DNA of 64,000 nucleotides from VAZQ01 sp963739385. Its GTDB lineage: Bacteria; Pseudomonadota; Alphaproteobacteria; Rhizobiales; Xanthobacteraceae. The position numbers and the translations under genes are program-made. Positions 53,929-62,419 of this stretch are shown piece by piece; position 1 is the first letter of the stretch; every line of letters starts with the position of its first letter. Location of the stretch: the NCBI GenBank assembly GCA_963739385.1, contig CAVUAI010000035.1, positions 1 through 64,000 on the forward strand, given 5' to 3'. The notes under the pieces were generated by a model that did no database searches, was not told where the DNA came from, and saw nothing but the letters and a program-made list of their open reading frames with translations.

Positions 53929-54017
53929 GTCATGCGCGGGCTTGAACCCGCGCATCCAACAAAAGATCGTAGAGCCGCGTCATTGCGATCGATTGCCGGG
54001 TCAAGCCCGGCAATGAC
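53929..54017. repeat. Pair of short palindromic repeats
   Basis: Two inverted repeats, ATGCGCGGG-CTTGAA-CCCGCGCAT (53932-53955) and ATTGCCGGG-TCAAG-CCCGGCAAT (53992-54014), share the GGG(C/T)-TTGA core. Elements of this style are scattered between genes in Bradyrhizobium-type chromosomes. Confidence 0.75.
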
Positions 54018-54211
54018 GATGTGTGACGGCGTCATCGTTCTTGCGAACGCGCTGATTTGTCTAATCTTCGTGCCCTTGCATATGCCTGGAAACGGAGCCG
54101 GAGATTTATTTAGATGCAAGCAGTGCGGCAGGGCCTTGATCGGGCAAACGCTTGAGTTGATCATGGCGCAATAGCCGGCATTTGAGACCGGCGGCAGGGA
54201 GGGAGGTGACC

Positions 54212-55186
54212 ATGGATTCGAGCAGCAGACGTCGTTTTCTCGGCGCGGCCGCAGGTGCGGCGGCGTTCTCCGTCGTCAGACATCGTCCGGGCTTCGCGCA
54301 GGAGTTTCCCGCCCGCGGGATCCTGGTGATCGTACCCTATGCCGCGGGCGGCGGGAGCGACGTCTCGGCGCGACTGCTTGCGAGGGATCTGGAACCGATC
54401 CTCGGCAAGTCCGTGACGGTCGAGAATCGCGCCGGCGGCGGTGGCTGGCTCGGCTGGGGCTTCCTCGCCGCGTCGAAGGCCGACGGCTACACCATCGGCT
54501 ACATCAACGCGCCGAGCATGTTCGCCGGCTATCTCGATAAGGCGCAGGGTGGTGCGCGCAAGGAGAACCTGGAGAGCTTCACGCCGCTGATCAATCACGT
54601 TGTCGATCCCAATCTCTGGGCGGTGCGGCCTGACAGCAAGTTCAAATCCGTGAAGGACGTCATCGACGAGGCGAAGCGCCGCCCAGGTACGGTCACGCTC
54701 AACGGCGGCGGCCATGGCACCGACGATCACGTCGCGGCGCTGGGCATCGGCGCCAACAACGGAACGAGCTTCCAGATGGTGCATTTCCGCGGCACGCCGG
54801 AAGGCAAGACCCAGGTGCTGGCCGGCAATATTGAAGTGCTCGCCTGCAACGTCAGCGAGGTCGCCGAGGACATCAAGGCCGGTCAGTACCGCATCCTCGG
54901 CGTGATGTCAGCCGAACGGTCGCCGTTCATTCCCAACGGACCGACCTTCCGCGAGCAGGGCTTCAACGAGGTGTGGGCGGTGTCGCGCGGCATCGCCGCG
55001 CCGGCCGGCTTGCCGAAGGACGTCGAGACCGCGCTGATCGGCCACCTGGAGAAGACCATCAACTCGAAGGAGCACAGGTCCAAGGCCGAGGCGCTGGCGC
55101 TCGACCCGCAGATCATCAAGGGTGAGGACTACCGCAAGTTCCTCAAGGACAACGAGCAAGCCACCAAGAAGCTGATGAACTGGTGA
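54212..55186 (+). CDS. Bug/TctC-family binding protein with Tat signal
   Basis: The 324-residue protein starts MDSSSRRRFLGAAAGAAAFS, a twin-arginine signal, after GGGAGG. The binding-protein body has ILVIVPYAAGGGSDVSARLL, RAGGGGWLGWGFLAASKADG and FQMVHFRGTPEGKTQVLAGN. Tat export implies folding before export. It is a single gene; no transporter membrane genes are beside it. Confidence 0.9.
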   Translation: MDSSSRRRFLGAAAGAAAFSVVRHRPGFAQEFPARGILVIVPYAAGGGSDVSARLLARDLEPILGKSVTVENRAGGGGWLGWGFLAASKADGYTIGYINAPSMFAGYLDKAQGGARKENLESFTPLINHVVDPNLWAVRPDSKFKSVKDVIDEAKRRPGTVTLNGGGHGTDDHVAALGIGANNGTSFQMVHFRGTPEGKTQVLAGNIEVLACNVSEVAEDIKAGQYRILGVMSAERSPFIPNGPTFREQGFNEVWAVSRGIAAPAGLPKDVETALIGHLEKTINSKEHRSKAEALALDPQIIKGEDYRKFLKDNEQATKKLMNW

Positions 55187-55363
55187 TCCGCCAGAAAGCG
55201 ATGAGGTGCTCCTTACGTGCCTCACAATGATGCGAACTTCGGAATCAGGACGCTAGCGCGTCGCACCGCTGTCCAGCGATGCTGTTGAAAGATCATGACG
55301 CACGTGAGCATATGGCAGCCCGCGCCGAAGCTGGGCGCGTTGCCAGTGCCGTTGGCGCTGGCC

Positions 55364-55594
55364 TCATCCGAACAGAACGTCGCTCGCGTGGATCGATGCG
55401 CCGTTGCTGAACGTGATGACCTCGTGCGAGGCGCCGCCGTTGTAATCGATCTGCCAGTGCGTCGCGTCGTTCTGGGTGAAGGTCGCACCGGCGCCGTAGC
55501 CGACGAACTGCAGCGAATTGCCCGCCGCCGCGCCGTTGCCGGCGAAGTCCACGACGGTGTCGCCGTCCGCCTCGCCGACGTGAAACACGAAGGT
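55364..55594 (-). pseudogene. C-terminal tail of an RTX-like/haemolysin-type protein
   Basis: About 75 residues read DTVVDFAGNGAAAGNSLQFV, GYGAGATFTQNDATHWQIDY and EVITFSNGASIHASDVLFG before the stop at 55364. This is the C-terminal capping module of secreted calcium-binding repeat proteins of rhizobia. The upstream part is missing: the IS3 element begins at 55595. The remnant is not expected to be expressed. Confidence 0.7.
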
Positions 55595-55627
55595 GATTAG
55601 CCCCCGCTGAATGGTCCGGGTGGAATG

Positions 55628-56536
55628 TTAGTTTAAGGTTGGCCGTTGCGCCAGCGTGGCCGGCGGAGCCGGTCGGCGTAGCGCAGCCGGCCACGCGGCG
55701 AATGCAGACAGGAACACCTCTGGTGCTGGTGGCTTGTATCCGATGGAGGCGTGAGGCCTGATCGTGTTGTAGTGGCGTCGCCAGCTCTCGATGATGATCT
55801 GGGCCTCGCGCAAAGTGTAGAAGATCTCGCCGTTGAGCAGCTCATCGCGAAGGCGGGCGTTGAAGCTCTCGATGTAGCCGTTCTCCCAAGGGCTACCCCG
55901 CTCGATGTAGGCGGTCTTGGCACCGACAGCTGCGATCCATTCCCGCACGGCCTTGGCGACGAACTCGGGTCCGTTGTCGGATCGGATGTGAGCGGGAACG
56001 CCCCGTAGGATGAAGAGGTCGGACAGAACGTCGATCACATCGATCGCCTTGAGCTTGCGGGCAACACGGATCGCCAAGCATTCATGGGTGAACTCGTCGA
56101 GCACGTTGAGCATCCGATACTTGCGTTTATTGTGGGTGCGGTCCTCGACAAAGTCGTAGGACCAGACATGATTGCGGTGCTCCGGCCGCAGCCGAATGCA
56201 CGATCCGTCGGCCAGCCAGAGCCTGCCGCGCTTGGGCTGCTTATGGGGAACCTTCAGCCCCTCACGTTGCCAGATACGCTCGACCCGCTTGTCGTTGATT
56301 ATCCAGCCCGCCTGGCGCAGGAGCTCTGCGACCTTGCGATAGCCATAGCGGCCGTATTGCCGGGCAAGCTCGATAATATCGGCTGTGAGACGCTGCTCGT
56401 CGTCACGACCGCGCGGGACCTTGCGTTGCGTCGAGCGATGCTGCCCGAGCGCCGCACAGGCGCGACGCTCGGAAACATGCAGCTGCGCTCGGACCTGCTC
56501 AATGCAGGCACGGCGACGCGCGGGGCTTAGAAGTTT
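55628..56536 (-). CDS. IS3-family transposase OrfB (second element)
   Basis: The frame is open from the slippery site at 56536 to the stop at 55628 (about 302 residues). It has no ATG, GTG or TTG before 56113, so full-length product depends on OrfAB slippage. It has an HTH_21 part (LARQYGRYGYRKVAELLRQA), then rve: D in VWSYDFVEDR, D in HIRSDNGPEFVAK and E in NGYIESFNARLRDEL. The tail reads YNTIRPHASIGYKPPAP. No defects are seen. Confidence 0.92.
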   Translation of the reverse strand, partial: KLLSPARRRACIEQVRAQLHVSERRACAALGQHRSTQRKVPRGRDDEQRLTADIIELARQYGRYGYRKVAELLRQAGWIINDKRVERIWQREGLKVPHKQPKRGRLWLADGSCIRLRPEHRNHVWSYDFVEDRTHNKRKYRMLNVLDEFTHECLAIRVARKLKAIDVIDVLSDLFILRGVPAHIRSDNGPEFVAKAVREWIAAVGAKTAYIERGSPWENGYIESFNARLRDELLNGEIFYTLREAQIIIESWRRHYNTIRPHASIGYKPPAPEVFLSAFAAWPAALRRPAPPATLAQRPTLN

Positions 56537-56805
56537 CCCCGAGCAGCCTCCTGCAGAATGAGCTTATCCAGCGTCAGATCGGAAACCGCCTTGCGCAGCC
56601 GGCTGTTCTCGAGCTCAAGGTCCTTCAGGCGTTTAACCTGCTCGGTCTTTAGCCCACCAAACTCCTGGCGCCACCGATAATACGTCACCTCGCTCACGCC
56701 GATCTGGCGGATTGCGTCCACCATGTTCTGGCCCTGCGAGACCAGGACATCCACCTGCCGCAACTTCGCGACGATCTCTTCAGGCTTGTATCGCTTCCTT
56801 GCCAT
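56527..56805 (-). CDS. IS3-family transposase OrfA (second element)
   Basis: The roughly 92-residue protein starts MARKRYKPEEIVAKLRQVDV. The HTH reads QIGVSEVTYYRWRQEFGGLK and the C-terminal leucine zipper LENSRLRKAVSDLTLDKLIL. It ends QEAARGNF, where the -1 site lies. An upstream in-frame start at 56832 exists, but ATG 56805 matches the family. Confidence 0.9.
   Translation of the reverse strand: MARKRYKPEEIVAKLRQVDVLVSQGQNMVDAIRQIGVSEVTYYRWRQEFGGLKTEQVKRLKDLELENSRLRKAVSDLTLDKLILQEAARGNF
56533..56539 (-). other. Programmed -1 frameshift heptamer of the second IS3 element
   Basis: G GGA AAC in the OrfA frame, four bases before the TAA. Slippage by -1 enters the OrfB frame, which has no start codon of its own nearby. 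Confidence 0.75.
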
Positions 56806-56870
56806 TACAGTCCTCCTTGATGTCAAAGACATACCTCAAGTCGGACCACTTCAATGGGGGTGGATCACGC

Positions 56871-57641
56871 TCACACGGTCTGCAACACCGTCGCGGCGGC
56901 CTGCATCTCGGCGAAGCGGGACGCGCGGCGCTCGAGCGCAAGCTGGTCGCGGCCCCAGAAGTCCATGTTCCAGTCTTCGTCGACATGCGCCGCCGCCCAG
57001 GCGGCGTCGACCGAGAGCGCGCCGCGCGCGAGCGCCAGCGCGATCAATGCCGAGCCGGTCAGCGTGGTGACGGAGTGGACCGCCCCCAGCCGCCAGGGAT
57101 CACGCGGAATCGCCTCGCCCGCGGCCGCCAGCGCATTCGGCGGCTGGGCGACGAAAACGATGCCTTCCGCCAGCACGAAGCGCGCGCCCAGCGCGTCGCG
57201 CGCCCAGGCCAGCACGGGATCCCAGGCCTGCGCTTGCCGGACGACTAACCCCGCCGGGGCCGACGCACGATAGAACACGAGATCGCAGGCGAGATATCGC
57301 TCCACGTCCGCCACCACCGCCGACGGCGCGTCGGCCACGCCGTCGATGATGGTGTCGGCGAGCCGCGTCAACGGCATCCTGCCGGGATCGATCACGTCGC
57401 GTTGGGCCTGCCATTCGGCGGCAAGCGCCTCCGCCAGGGCGCGCGTCGGCGCCGCCAGGATGCGGCGCGCCGGCGTCCGGACCGGGCGGCCGTCGAGCGC
57501 CACGCCGAACGCCCCGTCGACCTGCTCGACCCCGGCTTGAGCATAGAAGCGCGCCGGCAACCGCGGCCGCGCGCCGCGCCGTGCCGCTTCGGCCGGGTCA
57601 AGCGGCTCCTTCGCGAACATCTCCTCGAGCAGATCGCGCAT
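56871..57641 (-). CDS. ATP12-family F1-ATPase assembly chaperone
   Basis: In mitochondria ATP12 binds the free alpha subunit of F1 before hexamer assembly; the bacterial homologue is found in alphaproteobacteria. The protein, about 256 residues from ATG 57641, has the N-terminal FYAQAGVEQVDGAFGVALDG, PLTRLADTIIDGVADAPSAV and the C-terminal VDEDWNMDFWGRDQLALERR. The frame runs on to 57728 upstream, but MRDLLEEMFAKEPLD is the usual start. The second IS3 element ends 3 bp beyond its stop. Confidence 0.88.
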   Translation of the reverse strand: MRDLLEEMFAKEPLDPAEAARRGARPRLPARFYAQAGVEQVDGAFGVALDGRPVRTPARRILAAPTRALAEALAAEWQAQRDVIDPGRMPLTRLADTIIDGVADAPSAVVADVERYLACDLVFYRASAPAGLVVRQAQAWDPVLAWARDALGARFVLAEGIVFVAQPPNALAAAGEAIPRDPWRLGAVHSVTTLTGSALIALALARGALSVDAAWAAAHVDEDWNMDFWGRDQLALERRASRFAEMQAAATVLQTV

Positions 57642-57839
57642 GCCGTGCAAGATGGGCTCCTTGCCGGGATCAATCAACGCCCAAGGGGAGAAGACGCGTT
57701 CCGCGCCGCCATCGTATGCGGCACGCATCGAGGACGCCCTGCAAGCGCCACCCGTATCGCGACCATGTGCCCTCGGGACGCTTGTGCCCGGCTTGATTTT
57801 GCAGTCGCCGCGGCGGACATTACGGGGCGGCGGGAGACC

Positions 57840-59015
57840 ATGAGCACGCCAATCAACCCCTCCAGTTCATTCGTCAATCTGACGCCGGGCGACCCTGCGC
57901 CCTGGTTTCACCAGCGCTCGACCAGCAATCCGAACTACGCATTCGATACCACCGCCGGGCGCTATGTCGTCCTCTGCTTTTATCTTTCCGCCGGCAATCC
58001 CGTTGGGCGCGATGCCATCGAGCACGTGCTCGCCAAGCGCGGGCAATTCGACGACGAGCACATCTGTTTCTTCGGCGTCAGTCTCGATCCGCGGGATGAG
58101 GCGGAGCAACGCGTGCGCGAGAGCCTGCCCGGCATCCGGTTCTTCTGGGACGCCAACGGCGCGATCAGCCGTCTCTATGGCGCCATCCCCAGGGATGCTG
58201 ACCCCGGCAAAGCCGAGGTACCGGCGCGCCGGTTCTGGATCGTCCTCGACCCCACGCTGCGCGTGCTGCGCGTCGTTCCGTTCGCGCGCGACGGCAGCAA
58301 TGCCGACGCCGTGTTCAACTACCTGGCTGAGCTGCCGCCGCCGGAGCGGTTCGCCGGCACCGAGATCCAGGCGCCAATTCTCTTCCTGCCCAACGTGTTC
58401 GAGCCCGAGTTCTGCTGCAAGCTCATCGACCTGTACGAACAGGATGGCGGGGCGGAATCCGGTTTCATGCGCGACATCGACGGCAAGACCGTCGAGGTGC
58501 GCGACTACGCCCGCAAGCGCCGCCGCGATTTCATCATCGAGGACCCCGAGGTCATCCGCCAGACGCAAGCGCGCGTCCTGCGCCGCATCCGGCCTGAAAT
58601 CCTGAAGGTCTACTGTTTCAACGCCTCGCGCATGGAGCGCTACATCGTCGGCTGCTATTCGGCCGAGGACCGCGGGCATTTCCGCGCGCATCGCGACAAC
58701 ACCACCAAGGGCACGGCGCACCGCCGGTTCGCGGTTTCGATCAACCTCAACGCGGAGTTCGAGGGCGGCGAGGTGAGCTTTCCCGAATACGGACCGCGCA
58801 GCTTCAAGCCGCCGCCCGGCGGCGCCGTTATCTTTCCATGCGCGCTCCTGCATGCGGTCTCGCCGGTCACGCAGGGCCGCCGTTATGCGTTCCTGCCTTT
58901 TCTCTACGACGAGGACGCCGCCAAGATCCGCGAGGCCAACAGCGGGTTCCTCGCCGAGGGCGGCGGGCTCTACAAGGCAAATGCAGCAGACGGCAAGACG
59001 GCGGGCCAGGCCTGA
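57840..59015 (+). CDS. Redoxin-domain / prolyl 4-hydroxylase-type 2OG-Fe(II) oxygenase fusion
   Basis: The 391-residue protein has an N-terminal AhpC/TSA-like fold (about 15-165: YVVLCFYLSAGNPVGRDAIE, FFGVSLDPRDEAEQRVRESL) without the peroxidatic PVCT Cys. The C-terminal P4Hc domain (180-370) has the HxD iron motif in FRAHRDNTTKG, the distal His in LLHAVSPVTQGRRY and Arg for 2-oxoglutarate. The enzyme hydroxylates an unknown substrate. It is divergent from ATP12. Confidence 0.85.
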   Translation: MSTPINPSSSFVNLTPGDPAPWFHQRSTSNPNYAFDTTAGRYVVLCFYLSAGNPVGRDAIEHVLAKRGQFDDEHICFFGVSLDPRDEAEQRVRESLPGIRFFWDANGAISRLYGAIPRDADPGKAEVPARRFWIVLDPTLRVLRVVPFARDGSNADAVFNYLAELPPPERFAGTEIQAPILFLPNVFEPEFCCKLIDLYEQDGGAESGFMRDIDGKTVEVRDYARKRRRDFIIEDPEVIRQTQARVLRRIRPEILKVYCFNASRMERYIVGCYSAEDRGHFRAHRDNTTKGTAHRRFAVSINLNAEFEGGEVSFPEYGPRSFKPPPGGAVIFPCALLHAVSPVTQGRRYAFLPFLYDEDAAKIREANSGFLAEGGGLYKANAADGKTAGQA

Positions 59016-59142
59016 GATGCGGGACCGCCGCGCGGATCGCGGCGCCGCGCGCGCGCAACACGGTCCCGCCAAACTCCCAAGCCACACTGATGCAAGACGT
59101 CAACGCCGGTCCGGCCGGCGGCATATGTCGAGGTGAGGACGG

Positions 59143-60141
59143 ATGAAGTTCGGCATTTTCGACCACCTCGATCGCAATGATCTTCCGTTGCACACGTTCT
59201 ATGAGGAGCGGCTGAAGCTGGTCGAAATGTACGATCGCGGCGGCTTTCACGCCTACCATACCGCCGAGCACCACGCGACGCCGCTCGGTCTTGCGGCCTC
59301 GCCCAGCGTCTTTCTTGCCGCGGTGGCGCAACGCACGCGCAATCTCCGTTTCGGTCCGCTGGTCTATACGCTACCGCTGCATCACCCGCTGCGCCTGATC
59401 GAAGAGATCTGCATGCTCGACCAGTTGAGCCAGGGACGCTTCGAGCTGGGTGTGGGCCGCGGCATCTCGCCGATCGAGACCGGCTATTACGGCGTCAATC
59501 CGGAGCACCGGCAGAAGATGTTTCTCGAGGCGCTGCAGATCCTGCGCCAGGGCCTGACCAGCCCGCAGGTGTCGTTCCATGGCCAGTTCTACGACTATAG
59601 CGACGTGCCGATGGAGCTCGAGCCGTTCCAGAAGCCGCATCCGCCGTTCTGGGCCGGCAGCGGCACGCCGGATGGCGGCGAGGCTGCGGGCCGCAACGCC
59701 TTCAACCTGGTCGCCAATACGCTCACCGCCGACGTGCGCACGATCACCGATCGCTATCGCGCGGCATTCAAGGCGCCGCACGTTCCCCTGGTCGGCCTCG
59801 CGCGCTTCGTCATCATGGACGAGACCGACGAGGAGGCGCTGGCGATCGCGCGCCGCGCCTATCCGCTCTGGCACCGGCACTTTCATCACCTCTTCCGCCT
59901 GCACGGCACCACGCCGGCGATGGGAGAGCGGCCGCCGCATTTCGACCAGATCAAGGACGGCGGGCGCGGCATCGCGGGTTCGCCCGCGACCGTCACGCGC
60001 ATGATCAAGGCGCAGATGGAGGAAGCCGGCACCAATTACTTCGTCGCCCAGTTCGCCTTCGGCGACCTCACGCTCGCCGAGGTCACGCGCACGGTCGAGC
60101 TGTTCGTGCGTGAGGTGATGCCGGCGCTCAAGGCCATCTGA
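59143..60141 (+). CDS. LLM-class flavin-dependent monooxygenase
   Basis: The 332-residue TIM-barrel protein of the bacterial luciferase-like superfamily opens MKFGIFDHLDRNDLPLHTFY. It has AYHTAEHHATPLGLAASPSV, GPLVYTLPLHHPLRLIEEIC, MLDQLSQGRFELGVGRG and a late GSPATVTRMIKAQM. It probably uses FMNH2 and O2 on an unknown organic substrate; no reductase gene adjoins it. The ATG follows GAGGTGAGG. Confidence 0.9.
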   Translation: MKFGIFDHLDRNDLPLHTFYEERLKLVEMYDRGGFHAYHTAEHHATPLGLAASPSVFLAAVAQRTRNLRFGPLVYTLPLHHPLRLIEEICMLDQLSQGRFELGVGRGISPIETGYYGVNPEHRQKMFLEALQILRQGLTSPQVSFHGQFYDYSDVPMELEPFQKPHPPFWAGSGTPDGGEAAGRNAFNLVANTLTADVRTITDRYRAAFKAPHVPLVGLARFVIMDETDEEALAIARRAYPLWHRHFHHLFRLHGTTPAMGERPPHFDQIKDGGRGIAGSPATVTRMIKAQMEEAGTNYFVAQFAFGDLTLAEVTRTVELFVREVMPALKAI

Positions 60142-60616
60142 GGCGGCCAGATCAGCACGAACACGCGGCTTGCCATGACGGCTCGACACTCGGCCCATCA
60201 TGCTGCGCGTCGCGCAAACGTGATGCGGGGAGCGGCGACATGCGAGCCCAGACTTTGCCGCAATGCCGCGTCGCTGATCGGCCGCGCGTGCGTTGACCGG
60301 AGCCTCATCCCGCACTGCACAATAGAGCGGTAAGAGAGAAGCAAGCAAGTTCAGGGAGTTATCGCCCATCAATGGGGCTTTTTGCCCGCACTCGGCGGGC
60401 CGGTCGCTACCGTGCGGCCGCGCTGCACTGCCGCGCAACGCTGCAGGTTGTAAAACCCTGTTATGACGAATGTATCGGTGGAATTTAGGGGGGGTCTCAA
60501 CTACTATCCCGGCGGATTCGGCGACCACAAGCTGGACCGCAAAGGAAGACCGGCCGACGCTTGATCGCGCATGGTTCTCGAGGGGGCGCGCGGCGAGCGT
60601 GCGTGCAGAGGAGTAA
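60142..60616. other. Spacer of about 475 bp upstream of the oxidoreductase genes
   Basis: No gene is recognised. AGAGGAG lies just before ATG 60617, and the region probably holds the promoter for the two-gene set. A short frame ending in TAA that overlaps that ATG (about 60495-60616) lacks a start. Confidence 0.45.
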
Positions 60617-62419
60617 ATGAAACCTACTGACATTTCGGCGCCGGACTACTTCCACAAGGTCGTGGATTGCCAGTGGGCGTGTCCGGCGCACACGCCCGTA
60701 CCGGAATACATCCGTTTGATCGCCGCAGGTCGCTACAGCGACGCGTACATGGTCAACTGGAAGTCCAACGTGTTTCCCGGGATTCTCGGGCGCACGTGCG
60801 ATCGGCCGTGCGAGCCCGCCTGCCGGCGCGGGCGCGTCGAGAAGGAACCGGTCGCGATCTGCCGCCTCAAGCGCGTCGCCGCCGACTACAAGGACGACAT
60901 CCGCGACCGCCTGCCCAGGCCGGCGGCCGTCAAGAACGGCAAGCGCATCGCGCTGGTGGGCGGCGGCCCCGCCTCGCTCGCAGTGGCGCGCGATCTCGCA
61001 CCGCTCGGCTATCACTGCGTGGTGTTCGACCAGGATCCGAAGGCGGGCGGCATGATCCGCACGCAGATCCCGCGCTTCCGCCTGCCCGAGAGCATCATCG
61101 ACGAGGAGTGCGACTACATCCTCAATCTCGGCATCGAATTCCGCGGCGGCACGCGCATCGACAGCCTCAAGGCGCTGCTGGCCGAGGGCTGGGATGCGGT
61201 CTTCGTCGGCTCCGGCGCGCCGCGCGGCCGCGATCTCGACGTTCCCGGGCGCAAGGAAGCCGCCGCCAACGTCCATATCGGCATCGACTGGCTCTCGTCG
61301 GTGTCCTTCGGCCACATCACCCGGATCGGCAAGCGCGTCATCGTGCTCGGCGGCGGCAACACCGCCATGGACTGCTGCCGTTCGTCCCGTCGCCTCGGCG
61401 GCGAGGACGTGAAGGTGGTCGTGCGCTCGGGCTTCGAGGAGATGAAGGCGTCCCCTTGGGAAAAGGAAGACGCCATGCACGAGGATATCCCGATCCTCAA
61501 TTACCTCGTGCCGAAGGAGTTCACCCACGAGAACGGCCGCCTCACCGGCGTGGTGTTCGAGAAGGTGAAGGCCGAATACGACGCCAAGGGCCGCCGCAAC
61601 CTGGTCCCGACCGGAGAACCGGATCAGCACATCCCCTGTGACGACGTGCTGGTCGCCGTCGGCCAGGAGAACGCCTTTCCCTGGATCGAGCGCGACATCG
61701 GCATCGAGTTCGACAAATGGGACATGCCGAAGGTCGACCCGAAGACCATGGCATCGACCCATCCCAAGGTGTTCTTCGGCGGCGACGCCGCGTTCGGCCC
61801 GAAGAATATCATCTGGGCGGTCGCTCACGGCCACGACGCCGCGCTCTCGATCGACAACGTGTGCACCGGCGCCGACATCAACGATCGGCCGTTGCCCATG
61901 GTCGAGATCGTCAGCCAGAAGATGGGCATCCACGAGTGGAGCTACGACAACGACATCGCGCTCGACCGGCGCTACCGGGTGCCGTTGCGCGACAAGGTGG
62001 TGGCGTTGCGCGACATCAGGGCGGAGGTCGAGCTCGGCTATGACGTGGGGCTGGCCCTGAAGGAGGCCGAGCGCTGCCTCAATTGCGACGTGCAGACCGT
62101 CTTCACCTCGTCGCTGTGCATCGAGTGCGACGCCTGCGTCGACATCTGCCCGATGGACTGCATCACCTTCACCGCCAACGGCGAGGAGGCCGACCTGCGC
62201 ACGCGCCTCAAGGCGCCGGCAACGAACGTCACCCAGGACCTTTACGTGGCCAACGATCTCAAGACCGGCCGCGTCATGGTGAAGGACGAGGACGTCTGCC
62301 TGCACTGCGGGCTGTGCGCCGAGCGCTGCCCGACCGGCGCCTGGGACATGAAAAAATATCTCATCGACATGACGCACGCGGATGACCAATGCCGAGCAGC
62401 AGCCCGATCAGCAGCGTAA
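60617..62419 (+). CDS. GltD-like FAD/NAD(P) iron-sulphur oxidoreductase with C-terminal ferredoxin domain
   Basis: The 600-residue protein has N-terminal Fe-S cysteines of the GltD/DPYD type (CQWACPAHTP, CDRPCEPACRRG). The FAD site is GKRIALVGGGPASLAVARDL and the NAD(P) site HITRIGKRVIVLGGGNTAMD. A C-terminal 2[4Fe-4S] domain follows (CIECDACVDICPMDC and CLHCGLCAERCPTG). It can pass electrons between NAD(P)H, FAD and ferredoxin-type clusters. The 2-oxoacid oxidoreductase subunit gene overlaps its 3' end by 31 bp, so it is probably the electron-transfer subunit of that complex. Confidence 0.87.
   Translation: MKPTDISAPDYFHKVVDCQWACPAHTPVPEYIRLIAAGRYSDAYMVNWKSNVFPGILGRTCDRPCEPACRRGRVEKEPVAICRLKRVAADYKDDIRDRLPRPAAVKNGKRIALVGGGPASLAVARDLAPLGYHCVVFDQDPKAGGMIRTQIPRFRLPESIIDEECDYILNLGIEFRGGTRIDSLKALLAEGWDAVFVGSGAPRGRDLDVPGRKEAAANVHIGIDWLSSVSFGHITRIGKRVIVLGGGNTAMDCCRSSRRLGGEDVKVVVRSGFEEMKASPWEKEDAMHEDIPILNYLVPKEFTHENGRLTGVVFEKVKAEYDAKGRRNLVPTGEPDQHIPCDDVLVAVGQENAFPWIERDIGIEFDKWDMPKVDPKTMASTHPKVFFGGDAAFGPKNIIWAVAHGHDAALSIDNVCTGADINDRPLPMVEIVSQKMGIHEWSYDNDIALDRRYRVPLRDKVVALRDIRAEVELGYDVGLALKEAERCLNCDVQTVFTSSLCIECDACVDICPMDCITFTANGEEADLRTRLKAPATNVTQDLYVANDLKTGRVMVKDEDVCLHCGLCAERCPTGAWDMKKYLIDMTHADDQCRAAARSAA

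Larger units (their letters stand above)
55595..56867 (-). mobile_element. Second IS3-family insertion sequence
   Basis: Inverted ends: left TGATTAGCCCCCGCTGAATG from 55595, and the reverse complement of the right end TGATCCACCCCCATTGAAGT ending at 56867. orfA and orfB are intact on the minus strand. The 3-bp flanks (AGG and CGC) do not match, so no target duplication is present. Confidence 0.88.

Noticed and set aside
53929..54017. Possible CRISPR-like or riboswitch structure
   Set aside because: Only two palindromes of different sequence with no regular spacers; fits a dispersed palindromic repeat.
60497..62389. 630-codon minus-strand open frame opposite the GltD-like gene
   Set aside because: Antisense of a protein with all Fe-S and nucleotide-binding motifs; the translation is low-complexity His/Asp/Val/Leu-rich.
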